Assembly: GCF_009696005.1 (NCBI RefSeq)
Contig: NZ_VUMV01000002.1
Coordinates: forward strand, 310,001 to 374,000
Direction: 5' to 3'
DNA: 64,000 nucleotides
Source: Bilifractor porci
GTDB lineage: Bacteria; Bacillota; Clostridia; Lachnospirales; Lachnospiraceae
Each line of letters starts with the position of its first letter. Within the stretch, counting starts at the first letter, position 1. The notes under the pieces were generated by a model. That model was not told the origin of the DNA. It made no database searches and saw only the letters and a program-made list of their open reading frames with translations. Of this stretch, positions 36,257 through 44,039 are shown piece by piece. The translations under genes were made by a program, and so were the position numbers.

Positions 36257-36666
36257 AAGTTGTACTTGATGAAGATGCGTACATGCCGACGAAAGCGCAT
36301 GAAGCGGATGCAGGCTATGACCTGCGGACGCCGAAAAGAGTAGTGCTCCGGAGAGGTGAGAGCGTTTGCATTGATACAGGTGTTCATATTGCAATTCCTG
36401 ACGGATGGTACGGAAAGCTTGAAAGCAAGAGCGGGCTGAACGTGAAACATGGGATTGCTTCTCTGGGAGGGGTGATTGACAGCGGTTATACCGGCAGCAT
36501 TGTAGCGAAACTTTATAATCTCAGTGATGAAGATTATGTATTCGATCCGGGAGACAAAATTGTCCAGATTATATTCATGCTTTACGGAAGGTTTATCATG
36601 GATCAGGTTGACGAAATGGAAGAAACCGAACGGGGAGATAAAGGGTTCGGAAGTTCGGGCAGATGA
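36253..36666 (+). CDS. dut: dUTP diphosphatase
   Basis: 137 residues with the dUTPase motifs in order: ADAGYDL (1), ESKSGLNVKHG (2), GGVIDSGYTGSI (3), DKIVQIIF (4) and RGDKGFGSSG (5). A trimeric enzyme that hydrolyses dUTP to dUMP, keeping uracil out of phage DNA. It is in the middle operon beside DUF3310 and Tad2-like genes. Confidence 0.96.
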   Translation: MKVVLDEDAYMPTKAHEADAGYDLRTPKRVVLRRGESVCIDTGVHIAIPDGWYGKLESKSGLNVKHGIASLGGVIDSGYTGSIVAKLYNLSDEDYVFDPGDKIVQIIFMLYGRFIMDQVDEMEETERGDKGFGSSGR

Positions 36667-36714
36667 GAAAAGTACAAACGGCAATACAAAGATCATAGAA
36701 GGGAGCTTGTGACG

Positions 36715-36942
36715 ATGGATTTTGATTCACTGATTCATATGTTTCTCAAGCACAAGGACGGCTTAAAGTGGATGAATTTTCCAAAGATCGGATGCGGTGA
36801 GCGTTATTTCGATTATTACTATGCGGAACGTGGGCTTTATGTTATCCGCTACAAAATAACAGGAGCGCTGTATTTCCTAGAAGCAACATCCCCTAAAGAA
36901 GCGTTCATGAAACTTAAAAAAATTCTGGACGATGCGATATAA
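36715..36942 (+). CDS. Hypothetical phage protein
   Basis: 75 residues from ATG 36715 (GAAGGGAG upstream). FPKIGCGERYFDYYYAERGLY is aromatic-rich. No recognised domain. Confidence 0.6.
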   Translation: MDFDSLIHMFLKHKDGLKWMNFPKIGCGERYFDYYYAERGLYVIRYKITGALYFLEATSPKEAFMKLKKILDDAI

Positions 36943-36977
36943 TCACATGTCACAGATGTTTTCGGACGAAGGAGATT

Positions 36978-37682
36978 ATGATGATTAAAGTAGAAAATAT
37001 AGATGTGTGGGGATTTGAACATGCCATCAGAGGTATGCGCAATCCTATGAATAGTTGGAATAAATCTGATTCTTATAAGTGCGAGTGGGAACTCACAGAA
37101 GACTGTGACAAATGCGATAAACTAAATTCAGATAACACGGGAGCGTGTCTTTCAGACAGAGAGTTTTACTGTATCGGAAAGAACGATCTCGACTTAATGC
37201 AGAAACTATTTAAGGCGGGAACTGAGCATAGAAAGTATCTCAGACAGATTTTTGTGTCAATGGATATTGTAGCACCGCTGTACTGGTGGAAAGAGTTTGA
37301 TACATACAAGGTCGGAACCGTAGCCAATTCTTGCTCTACCATGCATAAGCTGACGGCAAAACCGTTCGAAACAACAGACTTTTCTTGTGAAAAACTTGGT
37401 CTTGAATCAAATGCAGTTCTTCAAACAATCGTCAATCAGTTGAATAGGTACAGAGCAAATTATCTCGACAGCCGGGAAAAATTCTTTTGGTGGCAGATGA
37501 TTCAGCTTTTACCAGAATCTTACAATCAGCGCAGAACTGTCACAATAAATTATGAGAACGTATTCTCAATCATTAAACAGCGTACAGGGCATAAGCTGGA
37601 TGAGTGGAATAAATTTGTAGAGATTCTGAAAACATTGCCGTATGTGAAAGAAATTGGTGGTCTGGATGAAGAAGGCAGTTGA
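36978..37682 (+). CDS. Conserved phage protein, distant ThyX resemblance possible
   Basis: 234 residues. GFEHAIRGMRNPMNSW at the start and EHRKYLRQIFVSMDI, then APLYWWKEFDTYKVGTVANS with CSTMH, are strongly patterned. The layout loosely recalls flavin-dependent thymidylate synthase (RHR...S...SxRY), but the key RHR motif is not present. It sits near dut, which would fit thymidylate metabolism. Unproven. Confidence 0.65.
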   Translation: MMIKVENIDVWGFEHAIRGMRNPMNSWNKSDSYKCEWELTEDCDKCDKLNSDNTGACLSDREFYCIGKNDLDLMQKLFKAGTEHRKYLRQIFVSMDIVAPLYWWKEFDTYKVGTVANSCSTMHKLTAKPFETTDFSCEKLGLESNAVLQTIVNQLNRYRANYLDSREKFFWWQMIQLLPESYNQRRTVTINYENVFSIIKQRTGHKLDEWNKFVEILKTLPYVKEIGGLDEEGS

Positions 37683-37914
37683 TTTTTCAACTTACAAGCA
37701 CTTACAGAAAATGTCATTCAACGATGTGAATCGTTGGGTGACATCCATCTACAAGAGCGGATATGCTGATGGACATTCAGAATTTGGTGACAATCCGTTA
37801 GTTCTGGACGAGGATTCTTTACATGATCTTTTGGTGTCCGTTCCAGGCATAGGAAACACGCTTGCAGACAAGATAGTACAGAGGTTCATAGATGAAACAG
37901 GCATACACGATTGA
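37666..37914 (+). CDS. Small protein with a helix-hairpin-helix motif
   Basis: 82 residues from ATG 37666. The C-terminal LLVSVPGIGNTLADKIVQRF is a classic HhH DNA-binding motif. It overlaps both neighbours. Likely a non-specific DNA-binding accessory. Confidence 0.65.
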   Translation: MKKAVDFSTYKHLQKMSFNDVNRWVTSIYKSGYADGHSEFGDNPLVLDEDSLHDLLVSVPGIGNTLADKIVQRFIDETGIHD

Positions 37915-38083
37915 CATTGTTCCATACAACCGGTTAACAACAGAAGCAAAGAAAAATTACGGGAAAGTGTGGTATTGCCACCTGATAGGATACCCGGACA
38001 TCTGTGTCGGAGGTTCTGTTGGAACAAAGAAACACGCAAAGGCAGTTTGTGATTTAAGAAATTTAAGGAGTCCGAACAAATGA
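37892..38083 (+). CDS. Hypothetical phage protein
   Basis: 63 residues, no recognised family. It overlaps the HhH gene by 23 nt and the next gene by 4 nt. Confidence 0.55.
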   Translation: MKQAYTIDIVPYNRLTTEAKKNYGKVWYCHLIGYPDICVGGSVGTKKHAKAVCDLRNLRSPNK

Positions 38084-38313
38084 GAGTTATCAGCCAAAAT
38101 AGAAGGATTGATGTAAACTATGATTCCTGCACATTTTATGTAACTGAAGAAGATCATTATATGATTGTGGCTCACATATCAGGAGCAGAAGATGTGTATG
38201 TGATGGGGATGTATCAGAGTTTAGACAGAGTAAGAGAAGTTTTTAGAAGCATTGCCAACGAATATGTATCAGGTACGAAGTGTTATGCGCTTCCGAGGAA
38301 AGTAGATGTATGA
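38080..38313 (+). CDS. Hypothetical phage protein
   Basis: 77 residues. The YxxLDRVREVFRSIAN segment is similar to small phage proteins of unknown role. ATGA coupling upstream, 8-nt overlap downstream. Confidence 0.57.
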   Translation: MRVISQNRRIDVNYDSCTFYVTEEDHYMIVAHISGAEDVYVMGMYQSLDRVREVFRSIANEYVSGTKCYALPRKVDV

Positions 38314-38998
38314 CGAGGTGAGTACGAGAAGAGACACTCTTCACGAACTTTATATTTACGGTGCAGAACTGGAACAGCAGTATGGGTTCCCGGTTCTGCA
38401 ACCGGTCTATGCAGAGCCTATAGAGTCGGTAAGTTTCCGGGAGATGCAGAAGGTTGTGGACACCAAAGGCAAAGTGGTGCATTTCTACATCGATGATTGT
38501 TGGTTTGAAAAGCTGTGGACAAATGCGGACAGGTACATTGAGCAGTTAAGATGCTTCCCTTGCGTGATCATGCCGGATTTCTCCGTGTTTGACTATATGC
38601 CGTGGTCAATGCAGCTGTGGAACAGATACAGGTCTATGGCGATTGCCTACTATATGTCACAACACGGAATAAAAGTCATTCCTTCTCTTGGTGTACTTCC
38701 CAATCACATATGGACGCTTGTGGGATTGCCACAGCACTCAACCGTAGCAGTTAACACGAACGGAAGGATCAAGAAACCAAAAGAACGCAAGCAGTTTGTA
38801 AACGAGCTTAATCGCCAGATAAAAATTATTAAACCAAAGAACCTGATCATGGTCGGATTTGTTCCTGACGAATGGACGGAGCCGGTACCAACGATCTATC
38901 TTGAATCGGAGTCACAGAAAGAGTACAGAAGGAGATTAAATAAAGATGATGGAATGGGCGGAACGAGAAGTATACGAATTTATAAGGGGATGCGATAA
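38306..38998 (+). CDS. DUF4417 family protein
   Basis: 230 residues. VVHFYIDDCWFEKLW, VIMPDFSVFDYMPWSMQLWN and HGIKVIPSLGV follow the DUF4417 pattern seen in phages and mobile elements. Biochemical role unknown. It overlaps the next gene by 53 nt. Confidence 0.85.
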   Translation: MYDEVSTRRDTLHELYIYGAELEQQYGFPVLQPVYAEPIESVSFREMQKVVDTKGKVVHFYIDDCWFEKLWTNADRYIEQLRCFPCVIMPDFSVFDYMPWSMQLWNRYRSMAIAYYMSQHGIKVIPSLGVLPNHIWTLVGLPQHSTVAVNTNGRIKKPKERKQFVNELNRQIKIIKPKNLIMVGFVPDEWTEPVPTIYLESESQKEYRRRLNKDDGMGGTRSIRIYKGMR

Positions 38999-39587
38999 TA
39001 AAGAATATGCGAGATTGTGTTGTGATTCTACACTCAAGGCATATCATTCTTTGATGGAAGATGGGCATAGCGGTATGTCAATCGGAATTACAAAAAATAT
39101 CCTCGACAAACTCATTGAAGGTAAACCTCTTACCATGATTGAAGACATCCAGGACGTGTGGGGGTATTCTAGTACAGACGCACTCGGCAACCGCATTTAT
39201 CAGTGTAAAAGAATGTCATCGTTATTCAAGACCGTTGATCGCGGTATGAATTCTAAATACTCGGACGTAGACCGTGTAAGGTGTGTAGATAAATTCGATT
39301 GCCAGTTTAGTTCTGGAATTGCAACAAGATATGTTGATGAACATTATCCAATAAAAATGCCCTACGACGGAAGCGACAAATATGTTTTTACAACCGATGA
39401 ATTCCTTCTTGACGAAGCGAACGGACAATTTGATTTCTTCGCGTTGCTTACATTAAAAATCAACGGGAATCAAGACTATGATTTTAATCCGGTTTATTAT
39501 GATCTCCGTTCCGATGGAAAACCGATTGAAATATCAGAGAGTACATACAACGAGTATAAACAAATAGCTAAGAGAAGGAAGAAATAA
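38946..39587 (+). CDS. Hypothetical phage protein
   Basis: 213 residues with no recognised domain. It contains VWGYSSTDALGNRIYQCKRM and YVFTTDEFLLDEANGQFDFF. The start is well inside the preceding gene, and its stop overlaps the next ATG by 1 nt. Confidence 0.65.
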   Translation: MMEWAEREVYEFIRGCDNKEYARLCCDSTLKAYHSLMEDGHSGMSIGITKNILDKLIEGKPLTMIEDIQDVWGYSSTDALGNRIYQCKRMSSLFKTVDRGMNSKYSDVDRVRCVDKFDCQFSSGIATRYVDEHYPIKMPYDGSDKYVFTTDEFLLDEANGQFDFFALLTLKINGNQDYDFNPVYYDLRSDGKPIEISESTYNEYKQIAKRRKK

Positions 39588-39742
39588 TGGGATACGGTAC
39601 AGTTTTCGGAAGGACTCATAAGAAGAAACTCACAGCAGCAGAACAGAAGCGCTTTGACGAAGCAAAGGCACGTTACAACGATAAGCGCAGAAAGCGCAAT
39701 CATTCTAACAAGCAGGAAGGACTGAATAAACTTGAAGGATAA
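39587..39742 (+). CDS. Very small basic phage protein
   Basis: 51 residues (GYGTVFGRTHKKKLTAAEQK, then a basic RRKRNHSNK stretch). AAGGAAG lies upstream of the overlapping ATG. Highly positive, possibly nucleic-acid-binding. Confidence 0.55.
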   Translation: MGYGTVFGRTHKKKLTAAEQKRFDEAKARYNDKRRKRNHSNKQEGLNKLEG

Positions 39743-39899
39743 TGATGGTGGCGGGAGTTTTGATTTTCTAGGTGTACTCACAATTGCATTTATTGTACTG
39801 AAACTGACAAAGGTTATCAGTTGGTCATGGACATGGGTACTTGCTCCAATCTGGATACCAATAATAATTATTCTGATTATAGCGATGATAAAGATGTAG
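39732..39899 (+). CDS. Small membrane protein (holin-like size, role unknown)
   Basis: 55 residues from a TTG at 39732 with AGGAAGGA upstream. FDFLGVLTIAFIVLKL and the later WVLAPIWIPIIIILIIAMI form two membrane segments. This type is common at the end of early operons in Firmicute phages. Its stop lies in the left arm of a terminator. Confidence 0.6.
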   Translation: MKDNDGGGSFDFLGVLTIAFIVLKLTKVISWSWTWVLAPIWIPIIIILIIAMIKM

Positions 39900-39925
39900 G
39901 GTGGATAAAACCACCCTATATTTAT
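39897..39925 (+). terminator. End of the early/middle operon
   Basis: TAGGGTGG / CCACCCTA stem with loop ATAAAA, followed by TATTTATTT. Confidence 0.8.
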
Positions 39926-39941
39926 TTAACCTCTTTTTCTA

Positions 39942-39970
39942 TTAACATTTATATAAACTCATGCTATTAT
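39942..39970 (+). promoter_or_regulatory. Promoter after the early operon
   Basis: TTAACA at 39942-39947, 17-nt spacer, TATTAT at 39965-39970. The first gene downstream starts 205 nt further, leaving a structured, non-coding leader. Confidence 0.7.
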
Positions 39971-39975
39971 ATAAT

Positions 39976-40165
39976 TAGCGAGAGGGAAAATACCTAAGGA
40001 GGAAAAAGCAAATACGGAAATGACAGAAAGATAAAAGGAAATGCTCCGGAGATTGTTCTCCGGAGCAAGCCCTCGATTTCATAATCGTAAAAAATTATTT
40101 TCTACTCACAAGCCTTTCGGCTGATATGTATATCATAACATATCAATGGGAAAAATCAATAGGAG
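39976..40165 (+). ncRNA. Candidate structured RNA or long leader
   Basis: About 190 nt without a gene behind a good promoter. It contains AAGGAGG (39997-40003) with no proper start nearby (only a 4-codon ATG frame). An 11-bp perfect hairpin TGCTCCGGAGA / TCTCCGGAGCA lies at 40042-40067. GAGGG (39982-39986) can pair with CCCTC (40070-40074), enclosing that region. Further on are AGCC-TTTC-GGCT and GATAT/ATATC hairpins. It could be a small RNA or a cis-regulatory leader of the gene at 40175. No known RNA family recognised. Confidence 0.35.
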
Positions 40166-40174
40166 AAAACTAAA

Positions 40175-40603
40175 ATGAAAAAAATAATCAATGGAAGAAT
40201 TTATGATACTAATACAGCAAAAGAACTTGGTAAGGATGATCAAACATATGGAAATTTTTCTGACTGGGAAGAAACCCTGTACAGAAAAAGCACCGGAGAG
40301 TATTTCCTGCACGGTGAAGGTGGCCCACAAACAAAATATGCGCAGCCAATAGGTGAAAATTCGTGGACGGGTGGGGAAAAAATCATTCCTTTAAGTATTG
40401 AATCTGCCAAAAAATGGGTGGAGGAACATCTGGAAGCAGATGATTACGAAAGGATTTTTGGTGTTATAGAGGAAAATGATGGAAAGAAAACAACCGTAAG
40501 CATCCGGTTATCCGATGTTGCCATCACCCGGCTGAATAATTTGGCAGCAAAAAACAAAATTTCTAAATCAGAAGTAATAGAAAATCTGATTTTGGGACAC
40601 TAA
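40175..40603 (+). CDS. Protein with C-terminal ribbon-helix-helix
   Basis: 142 residues. The N-terminal domain (INGRIYDTNTAKELG, then YRKSTGEYFLHGEGGPQTKY and EEHLEADDYERIFG) is common on Firmicute mobile elements. The C-terminus TTVSIRLSDVAITRLNNLAA and following helix form an Arc/MetJ-type RHH. Possibly a regulator made from a host-interaction domain plus a DNA-binding tail. It has an AGGAG ribosome site. Confidence 0.78.
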   Translation: MKKIINGRIYDTNTAKELGKDDQTYGNFSDWEETLYRKSTGEYFLHGEGGPQTKYAQPIGENSWTGGEKIIPLSIESAKKWVEEHLEADDYERIFGVIEENDGKKTTVSIRLSDVAITRLNNLAAKNKISKSEVIENLILGH

Positions 40604-40607
40604 TATT

Positions 40608-41330
40608 ATGAGAGTACGGATTTGTAAAAAATGCGGAAAACCCTTTGAATGTCCTACCGGACAAGCGTTGTACTTGTGTCCGAAGTGCCATAAAAAGGCA
40701 AAACTATCGTCTGTGTACAGACAGCGCATATGCCAGGAATGTGGAAAAACATTTTGGGGCTATCCGAAATCAAAATACTGCCCTGACTGTCAGGCGGAGC
40801 GGGACAAGGAAGCCAAAAAACGCTATAGACAGAATCTGCACAAGCGCAAGATTGGAAGTATAGATTACTGCGAGAAATGCGGAAAACCGTATACCGTTTC
40901 ATCAGGACGTCAACGGTACTGCCCCGTCTGTGCGAAGCAGGAAACTGTTAATAATATTCGCACGATCAAGCGGAAATACTATGCCGACAATAAAGAGAAA
41001 ATGTCGGAGCATAAGAAGATCATGCGGGACACAGAATATGTCTGCGTAATATGCGGTAGGAGTTTCAAATCAGATGTGCCGCGAGTGACGTGCTCTGAAG
41101 AATGCGCCAAAGAGCAAAAACGGCGGTTGCAAAACCGCACCGAAATCAAGCGCGGGCGACGCAAAATACCAGAAGATGAGCATTATATACACGCCCACCC
41201 ATCAGGCGTGGTTGGCGTTACGTGGTGCCGCGGGAAGTGGCAGGCGGTTTGGAAAAAGCATTACATTGGAACTTTCCCTACGATTGAGGAGGCCGCTGCT
41301 GCCATTAAAAACTATAGGGAATCAAACTGA
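40608..41330 (+). CDS. Multi-zinc-ribbon protein with C-terminal AP2-like DNA-binding domain
   Basis: 240 residues. Four zinc-ribbon-like units follow one another (CKKCGK..CPKCHK; CQECGK..CPDCQA; CEKCGK..CPVCAK; CVICGR..CSEECA). The last about 45 residues (SGVVGVTWCRGKWQAVW, then YIGTFPTIEEAAAAIKNY) match the AP2 domain found in HNH homing endonucleases. No HNH nuclease motif is visible. Perhaps a DNA-binding protein derived from a homing enzyme. Confidence 0.8.
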   Translation: MRVRICKKCGKPFECPTGQALYLCPKCHKKAKLSSVYRQRICQECGKTFWGYPKSKYCPDCQAERDKEAKKRYRQNLHKRKIGSIDYCEKCGKPYTVSSGRQRYCPVCAKQETVNNIRTIKRKYYADNKEKMSEHKKIMRDTEYVCVICGRSFKSDVPRVTCSEECAKEQKRRLQNRTEIKRGRRKIPEDEHYIHAHPSGVVGVTWCRGKWQAVWKKHYIGTFPTIEEAAAAIKNYRESN

Positions 41331-41358
41331 GGGCGGCATTAAGCCACCCTCTTCTTTG
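41329..41358 (+). terminator. Terminator after the AP2 gene
   Basis: GAGGGCGGC / GCCACCCTC (one mismatch), loop ATTAA, then TTCTTT. It separates the rightward gene from the leftward lipoprotein gene. Confidence 0.7.
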
Positions 41359-41361
41359 TCA

Positions 41362-41880
41362 TCACATTTTTATGGATTCTACAAATGTATTAAAATCTTC
41401 TGAATAATCTTTCTTACACCCCTCTGTCTGAGTAAGATTTACTGTAACCATCTTGCTGTAATTACTTACAGGGAGTATTACCATTTCACCGGTAAAATCA
41501 ACATTTGTCGTTTTTCCTGATATATCATATTCGAGTGCGGTAATGTCATTTATTGATCGTTCTTTTACATTTCCGAAATCACAAGCATCGAAGTTATCTG
41601 CATATCCTTCCATAGCATCGCCCATTACGGATACAAATTCATCATAATCATAAATGTTATCATCACTTATATCCGTAACGACGATCTTAACCTCCGCCAT
41701 ATGTGTATCGCTCTTCTCAATAAAATAATCCCAATTGGTCGTATCGTTTGTCTCATTGAGTGTCCAATCCGTAGGAACACTCATTTTATAAACGGACACA
41801 TTGATCTCATTAGTTTTCGGCTTACCGCACCCACAAAGCAACGAAACTCCCAGTAAACCAATTAAAAACCTTCTCCACAT
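41362..41880 (-). CDS. Prophage-encoded lipoprotein (moron candidate)
   Basis: 172 residues on the opposite strand to the surrounding phage genes. The N-terminus MWRRFLIGLLGVSLLCGCGK is a lipoprotein signal with lipobox LLCG-C. The mature part is a globular, acidic, beta-rich domain (PsbP-like pattern: KMSVPTDWTLNE...YSKMVTVNLT). It would be anchored to the outside of the host membrane. Orientation and type suggest a gene expressed in the lysogen that changes the host surface or blocks superinfection; this is inference. Confidence 0.8.
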   Translation of the reverse strand: MWRRFLIGLLGVSLLCGCGKPKTNEINVSVYKMSVPTDWTLNETNDTTNWDYFIEKSDTHMAEVKIVVTDISDDNIYDYDEFVSVMGDAMEGYADNFDACDFGNVKERSINDITALEYDISGKTTNVDFTGEMVILPVSNYSKMVTVNLTQTEGCKKDYSEDFNTFVESIKM

Positions 41881-42064
41881 ACAAAAATCCCCCGTTCATT
41901 TAAAAAATATTGCACACATCAGTATGATGTGTATTAGCTTCCGTTCGTGCAAAATGCCGAAAAATCCGAAATTTCCGCTTGCCCCATCACTTTTTCTGTA
42001 CCCGGACTTCCGGCAGTCTCAGCGCATCCGCATCGTATATGTAACAATTCCAACGTGAAACGTT
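41881..42064 (-). other. Leader of the lipoprotein gene with hairpin
   Basis: No gene. A perfect 8-bp hairpin ACACATCA-GTA-TGATGTGT at 41914-41932 is followed on the minus strand by GCAATA and a T-run before the lipoprotein start. It could attenuate expression. GGGGGAT acts as ribosome site. Confidence 0.5.
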
Positions 42065-42301
42065 TCATTTCTCAGTTTTGCCCTCCTCCCGCAGCTGTGC
42101 ATCTCTTTCGATCTGTCCCAGGCATGCGCGCACGACGAATTTTGCCATGGATTCCCCAGTGCCGGCCACATATGATGCTATCTTTTCGCGCGTCTCTTTT
42201 GGCATGCGCACAGCGATCTGTCCCTGGGTTTTGCTGTATTTGGACACCGCCTTGCGCTGCGCAATAACCGCCTTTGTGGCTCTTTTTCTTTTTTCCTCCA
42301 T
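42065..42301 (-). CDS. Ribbon-helix-helix regulator, probable repressor of the AGCTAGCT-type operators
   Basis: 78 residues. The RHH core is GQIAVRMPKETREKIASYVA, then ESMAKFVVRACL, with a basic N-terminal arm. AAAGGGG is the ribosome site. Its own promoter (42368-42396) carries a perfect ATAAGCTAGCTTAT between the -35 and -10. Identical palindromes lie in two rightward promoters, so self-repression and control of the genes at 42531 and 44784 are inferred. Confidence 0.8.
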   Translation of the reverse strand: MEEKRKRATKAVIAQRKAVSKYSKTQGQIAVRMPKETREKIASYVAGTGESMAKFVVRACLGQIERDAQLREEGKTEK

Positions 42302-42367
42302 GTAAACACCCCTTTATATAGGTAAAAACCCGATTTTCATATTTTGAGTCATAATTTATCCGAACTG

Positions 42368-42396
42368 ATTATATCATAAGCTAGCTTATTTTGCAA
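42368..42396 (-). promoter_or_regulatory. Autoregulated promoter of the RHH gene
   Basis: On the minus strand, TTGCAA (42391-42396), a 17-nt spacer holding ATAAGCTAGCTTAT (42376-42389), then TATAAT (42368-42373). Confidence 0.78.
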
Positions 42397-42436
42397 TAGC
42401 GATTTTATTTTATTATAATATTTCGCCATTTTATAT

Positions 42437-42450
42437 ATAAGCTAGCTTAT
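42437..42450. promoter_or_regulatory. Additional ATAAGCTAGCTTAT operator
   Basis: A perfect 14-bp palindrome midway between the divergent promoters (42368 and 42472). It could bridge repressor bound at both. Confidence 0.75.
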
Positions 42451-42471
42451 TATTTTATACAACATTACCGA

Positions 42472-42500
42472 TTGCAAATGAATATAAGCTAGCTTATAAT
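42472..42500 (+). promoter_or_regulatory. Rightward promoter with internal palindrome operator
   Basis: TTGCAA (42472-42477), 17-nt spacer, TATAAT (42495-42500); ATAAGCTAGCTTAT at 42484-42497 overlaps the -10. About 50 nt including the ribosome site are identical to the copy at 44,725. Confidence 0.8.
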
Positions 42501-42530
42501 AAGAGTATCAAAAGAAAGGAGAAAAACAAC

Positions 42531-42716
42531 ATGAAGAGATATAAAGTTTGTTACAGGATGGATGCAGAGCAAGAGTGGACAGATGAATTTTATCCGGAGC
42601 AGTACATCGAAGCCGAAGACGAGGAAGAAGCGCTGTATATAGCGAAAGAGTTCGCTGTAGAGTGCGGATACGAACCGTCGGATTACGACTGGATGGTTCA
42701 GGAGGTGGAAGAATGA
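42531..42716 (+). CDS. Small acidic protein, first gene of the RHH-controlled operon
   Basis: 61 residues (KRYKVCYRMDAEQEWTDEFY, then EAEDEEEALYIAKEF). AAAGGAG upstream. Unknown function. ATGA-coupled to the J-domain gene. Confidence 0.65.
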   Translation: MKRYKVCYRMDAEQEWTDEFYPEQYIEAEDEEEALYIAKEFAVECGYEPSDYDWMVQEVEE

Positions 42717-43204
42717 AAGCAATGAAATATTTTAACAATATCAACACTGTCGAGGAACTGAAAAGCCGGTTTTTTAAGCTGGCAAAAGAGCTGCACCCGG
42801 ACAACGGCGGCGGCGCGGAAGAATTCAGTGCCATGCGCGCCGAATACGAAAAATTATTCGAGCGTCTGAAGAATACGCACCGGAGTGCAGACGGCGGCAC
42901 CTATACCAAGGAAAGCACGGAAGTTCCGACAGAATTCGCAGACATTATAGAAAAGATCATCCGCTTCCAAGGCGTGAAGATCGAAATCATAGGATCATGG
43001 ATATGGTGCAGTGGTAACACCTATCCATACGCAGCAGATTTTAAGAACCTGAATTTTTTGTTTAGTCGCAGCAAATGTGCATGGTTCTACAAAGGTGCAG
43101 ACGCGCACAAGATGCACCGCGCATACTGCAAAACGCTGGACAAGGTGCGCGAGAAGTACGGAAGCGAGATTATAAAGAACAGAAAACAGGAGTGCATAGC
43201 ATGA
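42713..43204 (+). CDS. J-domain (DnaJ-like) protein
   Basis: 163 residues from ATG 42713. TVEELKSRFFKLAKELHPDN followed by GGGAEEFSAMRAEYEKL is a J domain with its HPD motif. The C-terminus is a separate basic region. It would recruit the host Hsp70 (DnaK), possibly for replication or assembly. It is coupled to both neighbours by ATGA. Confidence 0.85.
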   Translation: MKAMKYFNNINTVEELKSRFFKLAKELHPDNGGGAEEFSAMRAEYEKLFERLKNTHRSADGGTYTKESTEVPTEFADIIEKIIRFQGVKIEIIGSWIWCSGNTYPYAADFKNLNFLFSRSKCAWFYKGADAHKMHRAYCKTLDKVREKYGSEIIKNRKQECIA

Positions 43205-43503
43205 CGGAATACGAAAAGAAAAACTATAAAAGCATATACGAACCAATGCGGGCGGTAATGCCCGCAACCATCCGGAAGGACGGAAAGAACCTGCACAAAA
43301 TTACTGAAAGTGTAGGAAATTGGGACATCTACACAGACGGAAAATACATGTATTCCGTAGCGAAACCGTTTACAGGTGCAGAGGACTCACAGTACGGAGA
43401 TATCCGCCACATCAGACAAATGATCCGAGAGGGACACATAAAAAGAAGCGAGCTGACAAGGTTAGGACGGAAATTATTAAGATCGGAGGGAATGCGGATA
43501 TGA
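43201..43503 (+). CDS. Hypothetical protein of the RHH-controlled operon
   Basis: 100 residues from ATG 43201 in the ATGA overlap. IYTDGKYMYSVAKPFTGAED and RHIRQMIREGHIKRSELTRL. No recognised family. Confidence 0.65.
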   Translation: MTEYEKKNYKSIYEPMRAVMPATIRKDGKNLHKITESVGNWDIYTDGKYMYSVAKPFTGAEDSQYGDIRHIRQMIREGHIKRSELTRLGRKLLRSEGMRI

Positions 43504-44027
43504 TCAACGGAAAATATCACACAGAAAGAATCTGCAAAGGTGAGAAAATCGTTATTGATATCGCGGAAATCTGCGGACGCTATGAAATTGCCGTATTAGG
43601 CAAAGGCGGCAAGGAATTAGAGATGGAAACCGTGCGCACGATTCAGGAAGCGCGGGACATTTACGCCGAATATCTGAAAAAGTACCCGGAAAGCCCCGCA
43701 CCGCTGACCGGAAAATATCAAAAACTAGCGGACGATCTGAAGACCGCTATAGAAACAGGGAAAGCAGCAGAAGCCAAAAATCCCGAGGACGGCGGCGCAA
43801 GTAATTTTGATGCAACGTTAATTTGTCTCAAAGGATGGACCGAGAAGAAAGTTATACAGGCGGCAAAAGAAGCCGGGACAACCGCACAGAAGTATAGACC
43901 TGGATTATTCGTTATAAACCCGATCACAAACGGACAAGCGGACGCCCGGAGCCGAAACGAAAAAGCAACTACAGCCAAGTTGTCAGAATTAGGCTATCAA
44001 ACAGCGGATTATTGTTGCATGGATTGA
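43500..44027 (+). CDS. Hypothetical protein of the RHH-controlled operon
   Basis: 175 residues from ATG 43500 (ATGA overlap). The N-terminal part is a small beta domain (GRYEIAVLGKGGKELEMETV); the C-terminal half is helical. No recognised family. Confidence 0.65.
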   Translation: MINGKYHTERICKGEKIVIDIAEICGRYEIAVLGKGGKELEMETVRTIQEARDIYAEYLKKYPESPAPLTGKYQKLADDLKTAIETGKAAEAKNPEDGGASNFDATLICLKGWTEKKVIQAAKEAGTTAQKYRPGLFVINPITNGQADARSRNEKATTAKLSELGYQTADYCCMD

Positions 44028-44039
44028 GGAGGGCAAGTA

